Below, piece by piece: positions 1-9,941 of a stretch of DNA of 64,000 nucleotides; within the stretch, counting starts at the first letter, position 1; the number at the start of each line of letters is the position of its first letter. The notes beneath the pieces were generated by a model. The model ran no database searches. It saw only the letters and a program-made list of their open reading frames with translations, and had not been told where the DNA came from. The stretch comes from Plantago major. Taxonomy: Eukaryota; Streptophyta; Magnoliopsida; Lamiales; Plantaginaceae. The stretch is taken from assembly GCA_026545765.1 (NCBI GenBank), contig CM048839.1, positions 868,001 through 932,000 on the forward strand, given 5' to 3'. The translations under genes and the position numbers were made by a program.

Positions 1-510
1 CTCTGACAAACCTTATAACCAACACCATCAAGGCGTGGAGTAGAGGAAGTACTTGATTTGGGAAATCAAGGAATAACTCCAAGTTTATCTGAGTAGAGGA
101 AGTACTTAGCTCTAGGAGCTGGGGAATAACTCAGGGGGAACATTTGGTTGTGAACCATTTGTTTAAGAATCTTAGAATATGATTATTGTAAGGTGAACTC
201 AATTATCTGTTCTAGTGAATTCTAGGTCTCAGAAAGACCGAAGTGGATTAGTTGGAGGATTACGCCACCTCCAGATACCACTATACTTGCTGTGTCATTT
301 ACCTTTCTGTATTTACATTTAAAAGCACACACATACTTATTGTTTACGCACTTACCTATCTTAAAGTCTTCGCGCTCTGAATTTAAGTATCGAAACCCAG
401 GGTTTACGAAGCGTGTTCATCGACAAAAGTTTTAAAGACTATTCACCTCCCCCCACTTTAGTCTTTTTCTTGGAGTTATCCGGACCAACAATATGGGAGT
501 CAATTATCAA
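1..510 (+). mobile_element. Probable LTR fragment of a Copia-type retrotransposon (fossil)
   Basis: The stretch has the texture of the distal part of a Copia/Sirevirus-like LTR: a 'gagtagaggaagtactt' word occurring twice, an ACCACTATACTTG segment, a TTTCTGTATTTACATT segment, and a C-rich tract near 446-457. Only part is in the window because its left end is cut off. No primer-binding site or polyprotein was recognised next to it. The family assignment rests on general resemblance only. Confidence 0.4.
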
Positions 511-762
511 CTACAAGATCTTGCATTAGGTGACCTGCAAGTTGGTCAACAAGAGATCAGGGGAGTTAGACCCTACATCACTTTTGAATGCTTCAAACGG
601 GAAATCATCCCCGATTTCGTCATCAATAAAGACGCCCACCCATCGGACCAACGTTACTCAAGGTCGTCTTGATGCTTTCTGCATCACTACAAAATCCATC
701 CTATTAGGCTGTCTTTCCTTTCCCATGATGCAATGCCACATTTTGAACAATGTTATGTAATA

Positions 763-1015
763 CTCCCTCCATTTCAGAAAAAGTGTTACATTTTACTATT
801 CTGCGGTCAACTGTCTCCGCGTTTGACCACAATTTACTCTTAAACGATATTAATAAATAAATTATTAAAATTATATATATAATGAAAATTTAGTAATTAA
901 ATTTTTATTATATGATTTTATTAAATTATTTACTATTATCATTTATGAGTAATTTATTAGTCAGCTAAAACGATTGATTTGTCAAAATGTAACAATTTCT
1001 CTGAAATTGAGGGAG
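763..1015. mobile_element. Stowaway-type MITE
   Basis: This 253-bp AT-rich element is flanked by TA at 761-762 and 1016-1017. The left end reads CTCCCTCCATTTCAGA and the right end, reverse-complemented, reads CTCCCTCAATTTCAGA. The inverted match extends about 30 bp. Both the ends and the TA target fit the Stowaway (Tc1/mariner) MITE family. It has no coding capacity. Confidence 0.87.
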
Positions 1016-1489
1016 TATGTATTTCCAATTTTAACTACTTATATATGAATTGTGTTTCCTATTTCAACATATAATGAATAACTTACATCAACTTCATATC
1101 CAATAACTCCAAAATAAGGTTCTAAAACGGTATTTATCATGTCTCATTCATCACCATTTCAGAAGCCAAATATTCCAACAAATGTAGATTACCATACTTG
1201 CATTCAAAATCACAACCTAAACAGGTCATTCATTTCGTAGACAGATTCTGGACAAAATGTTACAACTCATTCCGCAAAATAATTGACTTGACAAGAGTAC
1301 AAAATATACGATCATGAATATCATATTCACGTACGACAAGTTCGTCAAAAGAGATCGACTAGTACGAAGAATACCAGCAATGCTATTGCTGTTGCTACTA
1401 GAAGTACTACTACTACTAGTACTAATACAATAACTTCTACTACATCAGATAAACTTGTACTTAATACATCATCACACCAACAACAAGCC
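1016..1489. other. Non-coding stretch with a hydrophobic relic on the minus strand
   Basis: No intact gene is seen here. On the minus strand, about 1345-1500, one frame is stop-free and encodes a Val/Leu/Ala-rich stretch of roughly 25 residues (around 1350-1440) that would be a membrane helix. It lies just downstream of, and out of frame with, the gene ending at 1490. Confidence 0.4.
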
Positions 1490-2041
1490 CTATCTAGATA
1501 AACCAATCAACACCCTTTTGTACATGTTAACCATACAGTCCAACTCCTTAATCACATCTTTCAGGGTCATGTTCTCATGCGCAGATACGGCAAATTGAAT
1601 TTCAGCTTCATCTTTCATAGCTTCGGCTGCCAATTTCTCATCACGCATCCTACATAAAAAATGCGCATTCCACACACCCAATGGTTCACAGCACCATCGA
1701 AAATACCCACACCCATTCTAGGAAATACAACCACAAAACAAAATTTCAAATACTTATTCAAACATCCCCTCAGTTCCGGAAAACAAAATCACAATCATAC
1801 AAACACTAAAATGAGAAATACAAACGAAACCTACCAACCCATTGCGACACTTTGTGAATGCACGACTAGGATACTCGTCCCAATCAATACCCTCGTTAAC
1901 AACGTCTTTCGGTTCACAATTACACCACTCGAACTCACTCATGATAGCTTCAACATTCCTTCGTTCCATTGAACTACTTCCATTCGTCCATGTGCCTTGG
2001 CTCACCATCTTCAAGTTAGATAAAACAACGAGGGTTTTCAA
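1490..2041 (-). CDS. Two-exon gene, possibly a degenerate GRF zinc-finger protein
   Basis: Exon 1 (2041-1839) and exon 2 (1649-1490) join through a GT-AG intron and keep frame, giving about 120 aa. The N-terminal half contains CNC, then about 20 residues later SRAFTKC. This recalls the C-x-C...GRRFxxC pattern of plant GRF zinc fingers. The second half (MRDEKLAAEAMKDEAE onward) is predicted helical and coiled-coil-like. The usual C-x-FF-W part of a GRF finger is missing. Plant GRF proteins often end in a membrane helix, and a hydrophobic stretch lies just downstream but in another frame. This may therefore be a shortened or decaying copy. The family call is tentative and the function is unknown. 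Confidence 0.4.
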
Positions 2042-2057
2042 TGTGGACAGTGATTAG

Positions 2058-2538
2058 CATTCTTGATTTGTAATGCTCGATTCTCATTTAGGGGAAGAAG
2101 TCGAATTTAATTCAAATCGGATCACTATTTCAATTAACAAGCAGGCCTCTATAAGTGAGTGTTGGGCCAAACCCAGCTTATTCTCACCCAGCCTCGTAAG
2201 GCCCAAGCCCAATCTGGCACTATTCATAGGGTATAATGGGAAGAACAAATCTTTCTTGGGGGTTTCTATGATGAGATAGTAGTCGTACTACTTGTTAAAA
2301 TGAGATAGTAACCGTACTACCGTTAAGATCTAATCTTAACCGTTGATTTTATGTACGCTACTACTTCTATGTACGGCAACTCAAAAGTAGTCGTACTAGT
2401 TAATTTACCAATCTACCCATTCAATTTTGTCTTAATATATAATATACAATTATACAAAAATATATAAAAATTAAAAGTAAACAATTAGCCTTAATATAAA
2501 AATTTATAAAACAAACCCACTATCTTAATTGTTTCTTG
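2058..2538. other. Intergenic; local repeats
   Basis: No gene is seen. Around 2270-2400 the words 'gagatagta' and 'gtcgtacta' recur several times, suggesting a short degenerate repeat. The remainder is AT-rich and unremarkable. Confidence 0.4.
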
Positions 2539-2547
2539 TTTCTAATT

Positions 2548-3554
2548 GAGAAAATTTTTGTTTACACCAGAACCTTTTGGCTCACTTTAAAGTTACACCA
2601 CAACCTTGTTTTTTTCTCACTCGATACTAAAATGTTAGTCAACACTTTGAGTCTACACAAAGGTTAAGTTTTTTTTCCAATCAACACCAAAACCTTGATG
2701 ATAAATTACACCTACTACCAAAACCTTTTCAGTTCACCAAATAAATTATGTACAACCTTGATGATAAAAAAAACAAAAGAAAAAGTATAAAATAGATTGC
2801 TTGTATAAGAAGAAACATGTAATTACATTATTTTGATGAGAACAAGTATAATTAGAAGAATTAATCGTATATAATATTGAAAGAGAGACATAATTGTACG
2901 TGGCCATAGTTGCAACTGCATACGTGGCAGGATGTGGTTCTTGATTGTTAAATATTTAATAGTCATTCTGATGTAAATATGCCGACTTTGCATAATTGTT
3001 ATAAGAATAATAATAGGGAATCATAAAAATAGTTGTGGTTCCTTGAATTCTTGCAATATAGATGAGATGAGGTCATTAAATGAAAATATTTGCCACCTCC
3101 TTGATCTCATTGCAATATACATGATTTAAAAATGAAATTTACATCTAATGTATGGCAAACAAAATACATATATGGTATCTTCATTTTCTTTCTCTCTCAC
3201 TCAGTTATGTCTCTGTTTCAACATTATGTACGATTAATTCTTCTGATTATACTTGTTCTCATCAAAATAATGTAATTACATGTTTCTTCTTATACAAGCA
3301 ATCTATTACATAAATTTTCTTTTGTTTTTTTTTATCATCAAGGTTGTACATTATTTATTTCTGATGAACTGAAAATGTTTTGATAGTAGGTGTAATTTAT
3401 CATCAAGGTTTTGGTGTTGATTGGAAAAAAAACTTAACCTTTGTATAGACTCAAAGTGTTGACCAACGTTTTAGTGTCGAGTGAGAAAAAAAAAAGGGTT
3501 GTGGTGTAACTTCAAAGTGAGCCAAAAGGTTCTGATATAAACAAAAATTAACTC
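2548..3554. mobile_element. Mutator-type MITE with long terminal inverted repeats
   Basis: This 1,007-bp element has terminal inverted repeats of roughly 330 bp (about 2548-2890 against 3215-3554). It is flanked by a perfect 9-bp target duplication TTTCTAATT at 2539-2547 and 3555-3563. Ends read GAGAAAATTTTTGTTTAC and, reverse-complemented, GAGTTAATTTTTGTTTAT. A 9-bp target site with long inverted repeats is the signature of MULE elements. The ~320-bp interior has no open frame, so this is a non-autonomous copy. Confidence 0.88.
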
Positions 3555-4398
3555 TTTCTAATTCTCACTCTAAGCATGAAGTATCCATTCCAACCCATCA
3601 AACATCACTTATCACCTCAGCCCTTCAAACGTCTCAATCATTTCTCCAAAAATCCCAACCAAATTGAAGAACCCTAATTCCCAATTGAAGAACCCTTATT
3701 ACTCAATCACAAGATTCTAATCTTCAATTGCTATCATCCCATCTTTTCTTCTATCGGCTTGTTTTAGCTTCTAGGTCCGGACACTTGGTTCGTTATCATA
3801 TTCTTTTCTACTTTAGGAAGTGTTCTACGTTCCAACAGTTTTAAATCTATCACAAGTTTTGAAAGGTCTAACAGTAATGAAGGTTCCTTGACCACTGCCT
3901 TCAGCTGATCAATTGACAATTTCGATCCCTGTCAGTGATTCTCCAGCATGAAGTTGAAGTGCAACTTCTCCAACAACCTGCATCATTCAAACTGTCACCA
4001 TTAAATTTGCGCACAAAAAAGTAAATCGCACAATGCATTTGATGTACAGTTCTGAGTGCTCGACCTTGGCCATGAATTTATAGGAATATTCAGTAACTCC
4101 AGCAACATGAGGGGTGATTATGACATTTGGGAACTTCAAAATAGCATCTTCCGGATCAAATGGCTCAGTCCATGCAACATCAATCCCTAAGCCTCCCAAA
4201 TGGCCTGATTTTAAATGAGCAACAACCGCATTGTAGTCCAACAGCCCGCCACGTGCTATATTAATTAGTAGACCACCCTGCTCAGTGTACAAGTGCTTAT
4301 GTCAGTTAAACAGAGAGCAGACTGTAAGACAGGAGCACAGAATGGGCAGGAGGAGGAGCAATCAGAGAGGATATAACACCCTAACATGATTTGTGTGT

Positions 4399-4422
4399 GT
4401 GTGTGGGGGGGGGGGGGGGGTT
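4399..4422 (+). repeat. (GT)n followed by a long G homopolymer
   Basis: A short GT run is followed by about 16 consecutive G residues within an intron of the dehydrogenase pseudogene. It is a simple-sequence tract whose length is likely unreliable in any assembly. Confidence 0.8.
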
Positions 4423-5037
4423 TACAAGAATCGAATCCCCTCATCAGCGGGTGCATACATAAGATATTTTGAGGTTGTCGACTTGTCATGGATTCATGGA
4501 AGATTTTGCATTGTAATAAGGGTAGAATCCATAATCATGGCCTAGAGGGTTACATTTAATTCTGAAAAATGAAGGTGGCATGTGAAAACAGGCTTATATC
4601 CCGTGGCAGATTCTTTCTGAGCATAAATACATACTATTACATACAAATAGATCATAAATATAATTCGTAAGAGGCATTCAGGTTCAGGCATGGCCACGAT
4701 TGCACTAAATTTTTTGTTAATTTCGTTGGATTAAAACATTTAAAACTAACATAAAGTGGTGCCAAAATCAAACCTTTTTCATGGAAGATATGAAACCATG
4801 GTTCACAACGCCAGCCTGAAAGCAATTACACAACACACCGATAAATGGAAATGCTTGATTTAGTTTTTGAAAGAGAAAAGAAATTGAGGGCAAATATTAC
4901 GTGCAACTGCAAAGCAAGGGAGAAAACCAATACCGTTTCTTATTGTTGAAGCCGAATTGAATTGTAGTATAAAATATAAGCAAGTAAGCGAAGCGAAGCG
5001 AATGAGTTTTCAGATAGCCTAAATGTGATTAGACAAT

Positions 5038-6839
5038 TGTTAGGATTCTACTTTGGCAAGAAAAGTAGGCGCGCCTACGAGGAATTAAAGTAGACGGGAT
5101 CCTTACATTAATTACGTATCTAAGTTATTTATGTAATTTAATAATAATTATAATTTTTATAATTTTTTTTTTTTTGATGTTAAGCTATTTAGGCTCTCTC
5201 GGTTCGATTCGATTCGATTCAAATTCGTCGTCTTGATTCGGCTCTCTTGATTCGATTTTCTTGATTCGACTCTCTTAAGTTCATTAAATTCATATTATTA
5301 TTATTATTTTATCATTTATTTACACAAAATCTTTTGCGAGGAAAATAAGAAAATTTATCCAATTGAGATATTTTCAACCTTTTCTTTCTTTCTTTTAACA
5401 CGACTTTTAGTAGATCGATGAAATAAAAAGTATAATTACGATTGAATTACCCTTCTTTTCTAGTAAAAGTTGAGTTAAGATAAAAAACTACATGAACACG
5501 AGAGTACCATTCAAAGCTGGTTCACATACTTTGTCGTACATACGTAACAAAAAATCGACATGTTCTTTTATTGGAAGATATTAGAACAATAGAAGTAAAC
5601 TTCGAGCATCGTTGAGTTTTTCTCAAACAATAAATAAAAACAAGTTATACCAAACTAAAGTCAAACCAAACTCTACAAGTCTTTCAAATGACTCCAAAAA
5701 CTCCAAAACAAGTTAAACCAAACTAAAGTCGAACCAAAGCGACATTATCACAAATATTGAGAAATGACATTTATTCCTCCGTATTAGTTTCCATGTTATC
5801 TTCCTCGGACGCTATATTACACTAACAATCGATTTTTCTAAGGAGATTTTTTTTCTCGAACTTAAATCGTAAATTACTTGCAAATTACGCACAAAAAAGT
5901 ATAAAACAAAGTTATGTTAGTCAAATATACTTAATTTTTTTTATAATATAATTTTATTATATTCTTTTGTCATGTAATTTGCGAGTAATCTGATCAACGA
6001 TCGAAAAAAGTCTCCTTACAATTTATTAATGAACGGATGTACTATTCATTATTATTAAAAATGGGACAAATGTAATTTTTGATTCATTCATTTCGATTCG
6101 TTTGATTTCGGTTCGTTTGATTTCGATGAATTTAAATTTGAAAAGAACAAAGCCTTAGTTAGAAAGGAGTATAGTAACTCTTACGGGCTAAGTAATGAGT
6201 ATTTTAGGCACATTCTTTAAGAACTTGACCCATTAGCTTCTTTTATACTTCTTCCGTCCCGGAATAAGTTTCCCACTTTGACTTTTTGCGGTCAAACTTT
6301 TTCAACTTTAACTACGAATTAATCTTAAATCACAAATGTAAAATGTTCTATTTTTTTATATAATGAAACTTTAGGGGTTAAATTTTCATTATATAATTTA
6401 ATTTAACATTTTACATTTCTGATTAAGACAATTAAGTCAAAGTGAAAAGTTTATTTAAAATCAAAAGTAAACTTTATTCTGACGGAGAAATAAATTATAA
6501 ATACATAGCGTATCCCTTTGTGATTGAGTTCAGTATGTTATATATCAAAGTTATGAGCTTACAGTAGAACTTAGAGTCCTTTAACAGATGCCTATAATAG
6601 GTATTTTGTATGTAGTACTTAAGTGTACTGCTTGGTAATTTTAGAGTAGGCGTTTATTAGGTTGCAGGAAATCACGTGGATATATAGTCATTGTATTATC
6701 ATGTATTGGTTTTATCTACTCCGTCTATAGATATAGAGGTTACTTGTTTTCTTTAACACTATATTCTAAGCGTTTTACCTTACATAACAATCTCATATTA
6801 TTGGTTAAGAAATAATCAGATTTATTCAAAATCCTAACA
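5038..6839. mobile_element. Solo-LTR-like insertion (fossil)
   Basis: This 1,802-bp insertion begins TGTTAGGAT and ends ATCCTAACA, so it has TG...CA termini in a short inverted repeat. A perfect 5-bp target duplication ACAAT flanks it at 5033-5037 and 6840-6844. These are the hallmarks of an LTR-retrotransposon LTR left after internal recombination. No internal coding region, second LTR or primer-binding site is seen. It is inflated by a nested MITE (6248-6490). It may also hold a second unidentified insert, with GATTCGATT-rich borders near 5190-5280 and 6085-6125. It sits inside the dehydrogenase pseudogene. The intact target duplication suggests a fairly recent insertion, but age cannot be measured from one LTR. 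Confidence 0.72.
6248..6490. mobile_element. Degenerate Stowaway-like MITE nested in the LTR
   Basis: The ends read CTTCTTCCGTC on the left and, reverse-complemented, TTTCTCCGTCAG on the right, with TA at both borders. The interior is AT-rich with inverted symmetry around 6370, including matching 'attatataa'-type arms. It lies within the solo-LTR-like insertion, so it inserted later. Confidence 0.6.
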
Positions 6840-7852
6840 ACAATTGAAAACGAGTTCATCATGTTCCACAAATTTATGGTCATATATGCCTATATGGACC
6901 GCGTTCATCATTTGGTCATATGTTTTTCCCTTCATTTTCTAATCATTGAAGCCAACTAAGAACCCCTTAAATTCAATTAGGAGTAGTTGGATCCTTTATC
7001 TATTTTACTAGTCTATGAAGCTCAAGCTGATATTGACTATATTTCTCATAAAATATGTGATAATTCTCTCTCATACAAAGTATTTTAAAGGTATTTCAAG
7101 CCTTTCTACAATAAGATACAATTTTTAATAGTTGCATACGAATGAAGTAATGATAATTGCATAGGAATGAAGTAACAAAGTAACCATTATTACTTGGTTG
7201 CGGAGGAGAGCTAAGATGAGAAAGACAGCCATTTCAGCACATGAAGTTGCATTCCTGTGCCATCACTTGGTATTCTAGCCACTTTTATTCCTTTCTTTGT
7301 CACCGCTTATATCAACACCTAAGTAAGCATCATATTCAGCATGAACTTAATACACCATGAATACACTTATACACATGATATGCAGATGAAACCAAGTGAA
7401 ATTTTAAGTAAGAACATGCAAGGCCAACACCAAATTGCATGATAAGCTTCATTTGGTTGGCACGAGAGATAAGATGAGCATTTACCCGAAAAAGACTATC
7501 GTAATTTCCAATAACATTTGGAACATCATCAATGGCTACCACATCAACCTAAAACATGTATCTTACTCATTAGAATAGTGCACCAGGCCAGAAATTAATT
7601 AATTTTATATGTAATCCATTTTATCCGTACGTTTATAGCAAATTTTATCAAGCATATTCAAAATCAAAGGTACAGAATTGTATAAATGTTGGAGTATACC
7701 TTAACGGGAGTTGAAGGATGGTTTTGCAAGTGGTCGATTGTGGAAGTATGAAAAGCTGGGAAATGGTGTCCGCAGAAGAGAATGCGTACGATTGGATTGC
7801 CAATGCTACCCATAATTAAACAATCCCAAGATCTTGGAGACGAATGCAGCAA

Positions 7853-8763
7853 GCAATTTGTGAGGTATATATATCATATGGTTGATATCATCATAGCCTA
7901 GATAATATGTAATGTGCTTTTTTTTTTTTATGTATTACGATTGTCTTACGTTTATCGCTTCTTAATATCTTTGGCATTCAATTTCAACATAACTCATCTT
8001 CTTTCACCCACAAGTCCACAACACCTAACTTTAATTTCCAAGTTACCATACAGTCCAACTTGTCAGCAAAAAGGCTCTTATACCCCTTATATTATGCACG
8101 GTTGGATAGTCACGTGACCGCTAAGTAGTAGATACCCCAGGGACTTGTTTGCAAATAAACAATATAAAGTCCCTTCACCCTTGCTTGGACAATTGCTAGA
8201 AAAGCATGCCCTTGTAGTTGTACCCCTTTTCTATCATGTGTGGATAACAACTAAAACCCAGAAAATCGAGTTAAAAACATTTAAATTTTTACTAAGCTAG
8301 AGATTTTAATTCTATAAAACAATACTTTGTTTCTACACTTTCTATTTCCTTTTTCTAGTCATTTCATTAATTTCTATTTTTTCAGTTTCGTCATGCCATG
8401 ACCACACCGGAGATCGTGTGAGGGCTTCAAATGCAAAGTTTGATAACCTCTGGCCTCTGGGTCTATAATATGAACAAGAAAAGTTTTTCACAATTAGGAC
8501 CAATATTGGTTCTCCTTGATATAACCAATTGGATGAATTGGTGAAGCAAACAACTTGTGTATTTTATTGGTAAAAAATGTCCCCCAGCTAAAAAATCCAC
8601 GGGTTAACTTTTTGAAATTGGCTTTGATCACATACTTCGCTTTTGTGAAAGAACATATTTTATGCAAGTATATAATCAAAGTAATTTAATATTACTTTAA
8701 TAAAATGTTTTTTCGATATAAAATAGAAATAATTTATAGTCAAATCAACATTAAAAAGTCAAA
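7853..8763. other. Intergenic region with no recognisable gene
   Basis: Open frames here are short and lack domain character. This interval would include the promoter side of the dehydrogenase pseudogene. Nothing specific is recognised apart from general AT-richness. Confidence 0.4.
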
Positions 8764-8791
8764 CTACACATTGTTCGCGGGATTGAGGGAG
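8690..8791. mobile_element. Right end of a Stowaway-like MITE (partial)
   Basis: Sequence ending GGGATTGAGGGAG followed by TA, reverse-complemented as CTCCCTCAATCCC, matches a Stowaway terminus. No matching left terminus was found upstream, so this looks like a truncated or diverged copy. Confidence 0.35.
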
Positions 8792-8904
8792 TAATTGACC
8801 ACGTGCACTGCGTGATCATAAGATGACGCTAAAAGTAATTGAAGGGCTCGTTGGCCTACGTAGGACCACAAATAATTAATCTGATCATGAAACCTCCATG
8901 ACCA

Positions 8905-8970
8905 TCTTGCTGGCATTCTCCTTGGACGGATTTTGTTTGACAACATTCTCCTTCGACGGATTTGACTCCA
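8905..8970 (+). repeat. Short tandem duplication at start of a 5' leader
   Basis: The words CATTCTCCTT and GACGGATTT occur twice about 30 bp apart (near 8915-8935 and 8944-8963). They lie just before a T-rich interval (about 8978-9935) that looks like a 5'-UTR intron of the FRS gene starting at 9942, whose first ATG follows a TATGCAG acceptor. Confidence 0.5.
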
Positions 8971-9941
8971 TTTCAGGTGATTTTCTGTATCTTTTACTCT
9001 TGGGATTTCGTGTTGCTTTTTCTGCTATGTGTATGTAGTTTGCGCAATTTTGTATTCAGTCTTCTGCTTTCTTGTGTCTGTACCTTGAGTTATTTGGTAG
9101 TGGATTAGAGGCACCTGTTATTTGGTAACTGTTGGTTTCGGAAAGTCAATCCAAAAAGTCACCGTTTTAGGGTTCGTTTATCTTTTAAAGCCCACCCTTC
9201 TTTGAATATCAGATCAGAAAGCAAGCATTAGGACCAGTTTATTAACTTGTTAATGATATAACCATTGCATTTTTTTGAATTACTTCTAATTGAACCTGTT
9301 TTTATGAAGTTATTAGATCTTGGCTGATCTTTATTTATTGTTGACCATTTTTGCTCTTTTCGGGTTATTCTCATCTGATACTATAAGTTGCTTTTGATGC
9401 ATTTAGTGCTGTCATATTCTCCATTTATTATTTTGACATCATTCCTATTTTTTGTTTATTTGTGTGTTTGTACGTCTTCAGGAATCTACTAGATCTATAT
9501 CGTTTTACTATAATTTACTTTTTCTCTTCCCTTCGAGTTGATAGAGGCTGGATAAGGAGCAGGCCAGCAGGGCTTATGTTTTTTTCCAGTTGCTGTCTTT
9601 TAATACTAGTGTAGAGCTTTTTAACTCGTTTATTCTGTTGAGTTTGAGACAATACTTTTGTTATGGCATTCACTTTGTAAACTTGATTTTTGAAGAATCA
9701 AATGTAATCTTCTCTGTTTTCTTTTAGTGAGTGGTTACTTTCCTGCTGTGCTATGTTTAATCTTCTTTACAGGGGAATTTTCTTTGTTTTTGTGGATTGC
9801 GAAAGGAGTTATTGATCTGGCATGCGTTAATAGACTAAGACCTGTAAAATTTGTGCCATAACGGTATTTACGTATATTTCTCTAGTTCGGCGTTCAATAC
9901 ATCGTATTCCTTTTTTTTTCCTTTCCTTATTATGCAGAATT

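Larger units (their letters stand above)
3909..7852 (-). pseudogene. D-isomer-specific 2-hydroxyacid dehydrogenase pseudogene
   Basis: Minus-strand exons resemble the plant NAD-dependent 2-hydroxyacid dehydrogenase typified by Arabidopsis At1g72190. Exons seen are: 7813-7700 (MGSIGNPIVRILFCGHH, possible upstream ATG at 7852); 7548 to about 7419 (ending near KLIMQFGVGL); about 7324-7194 (GVDI, IKVARIPSDGTG, CAEMAVFLILALL); 4815-4774; 4277-4065; and 3977-3909, ending at TGA. The 4277-4065 exon keeps the catalytic Arg (NIARGG), Glu (TEPFDP) and His (ITPHVAG). The exon at 7324-7194 needs two single-base frame changes to read as the family. The exons that should encode the Rossmann GxGxxG loop and the segment after it are absent between 7194 and 4815. 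A solo-LTR-like insertion occupies most of that interval. The gene cannot make an active enzyme. Confidence 0.85.
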
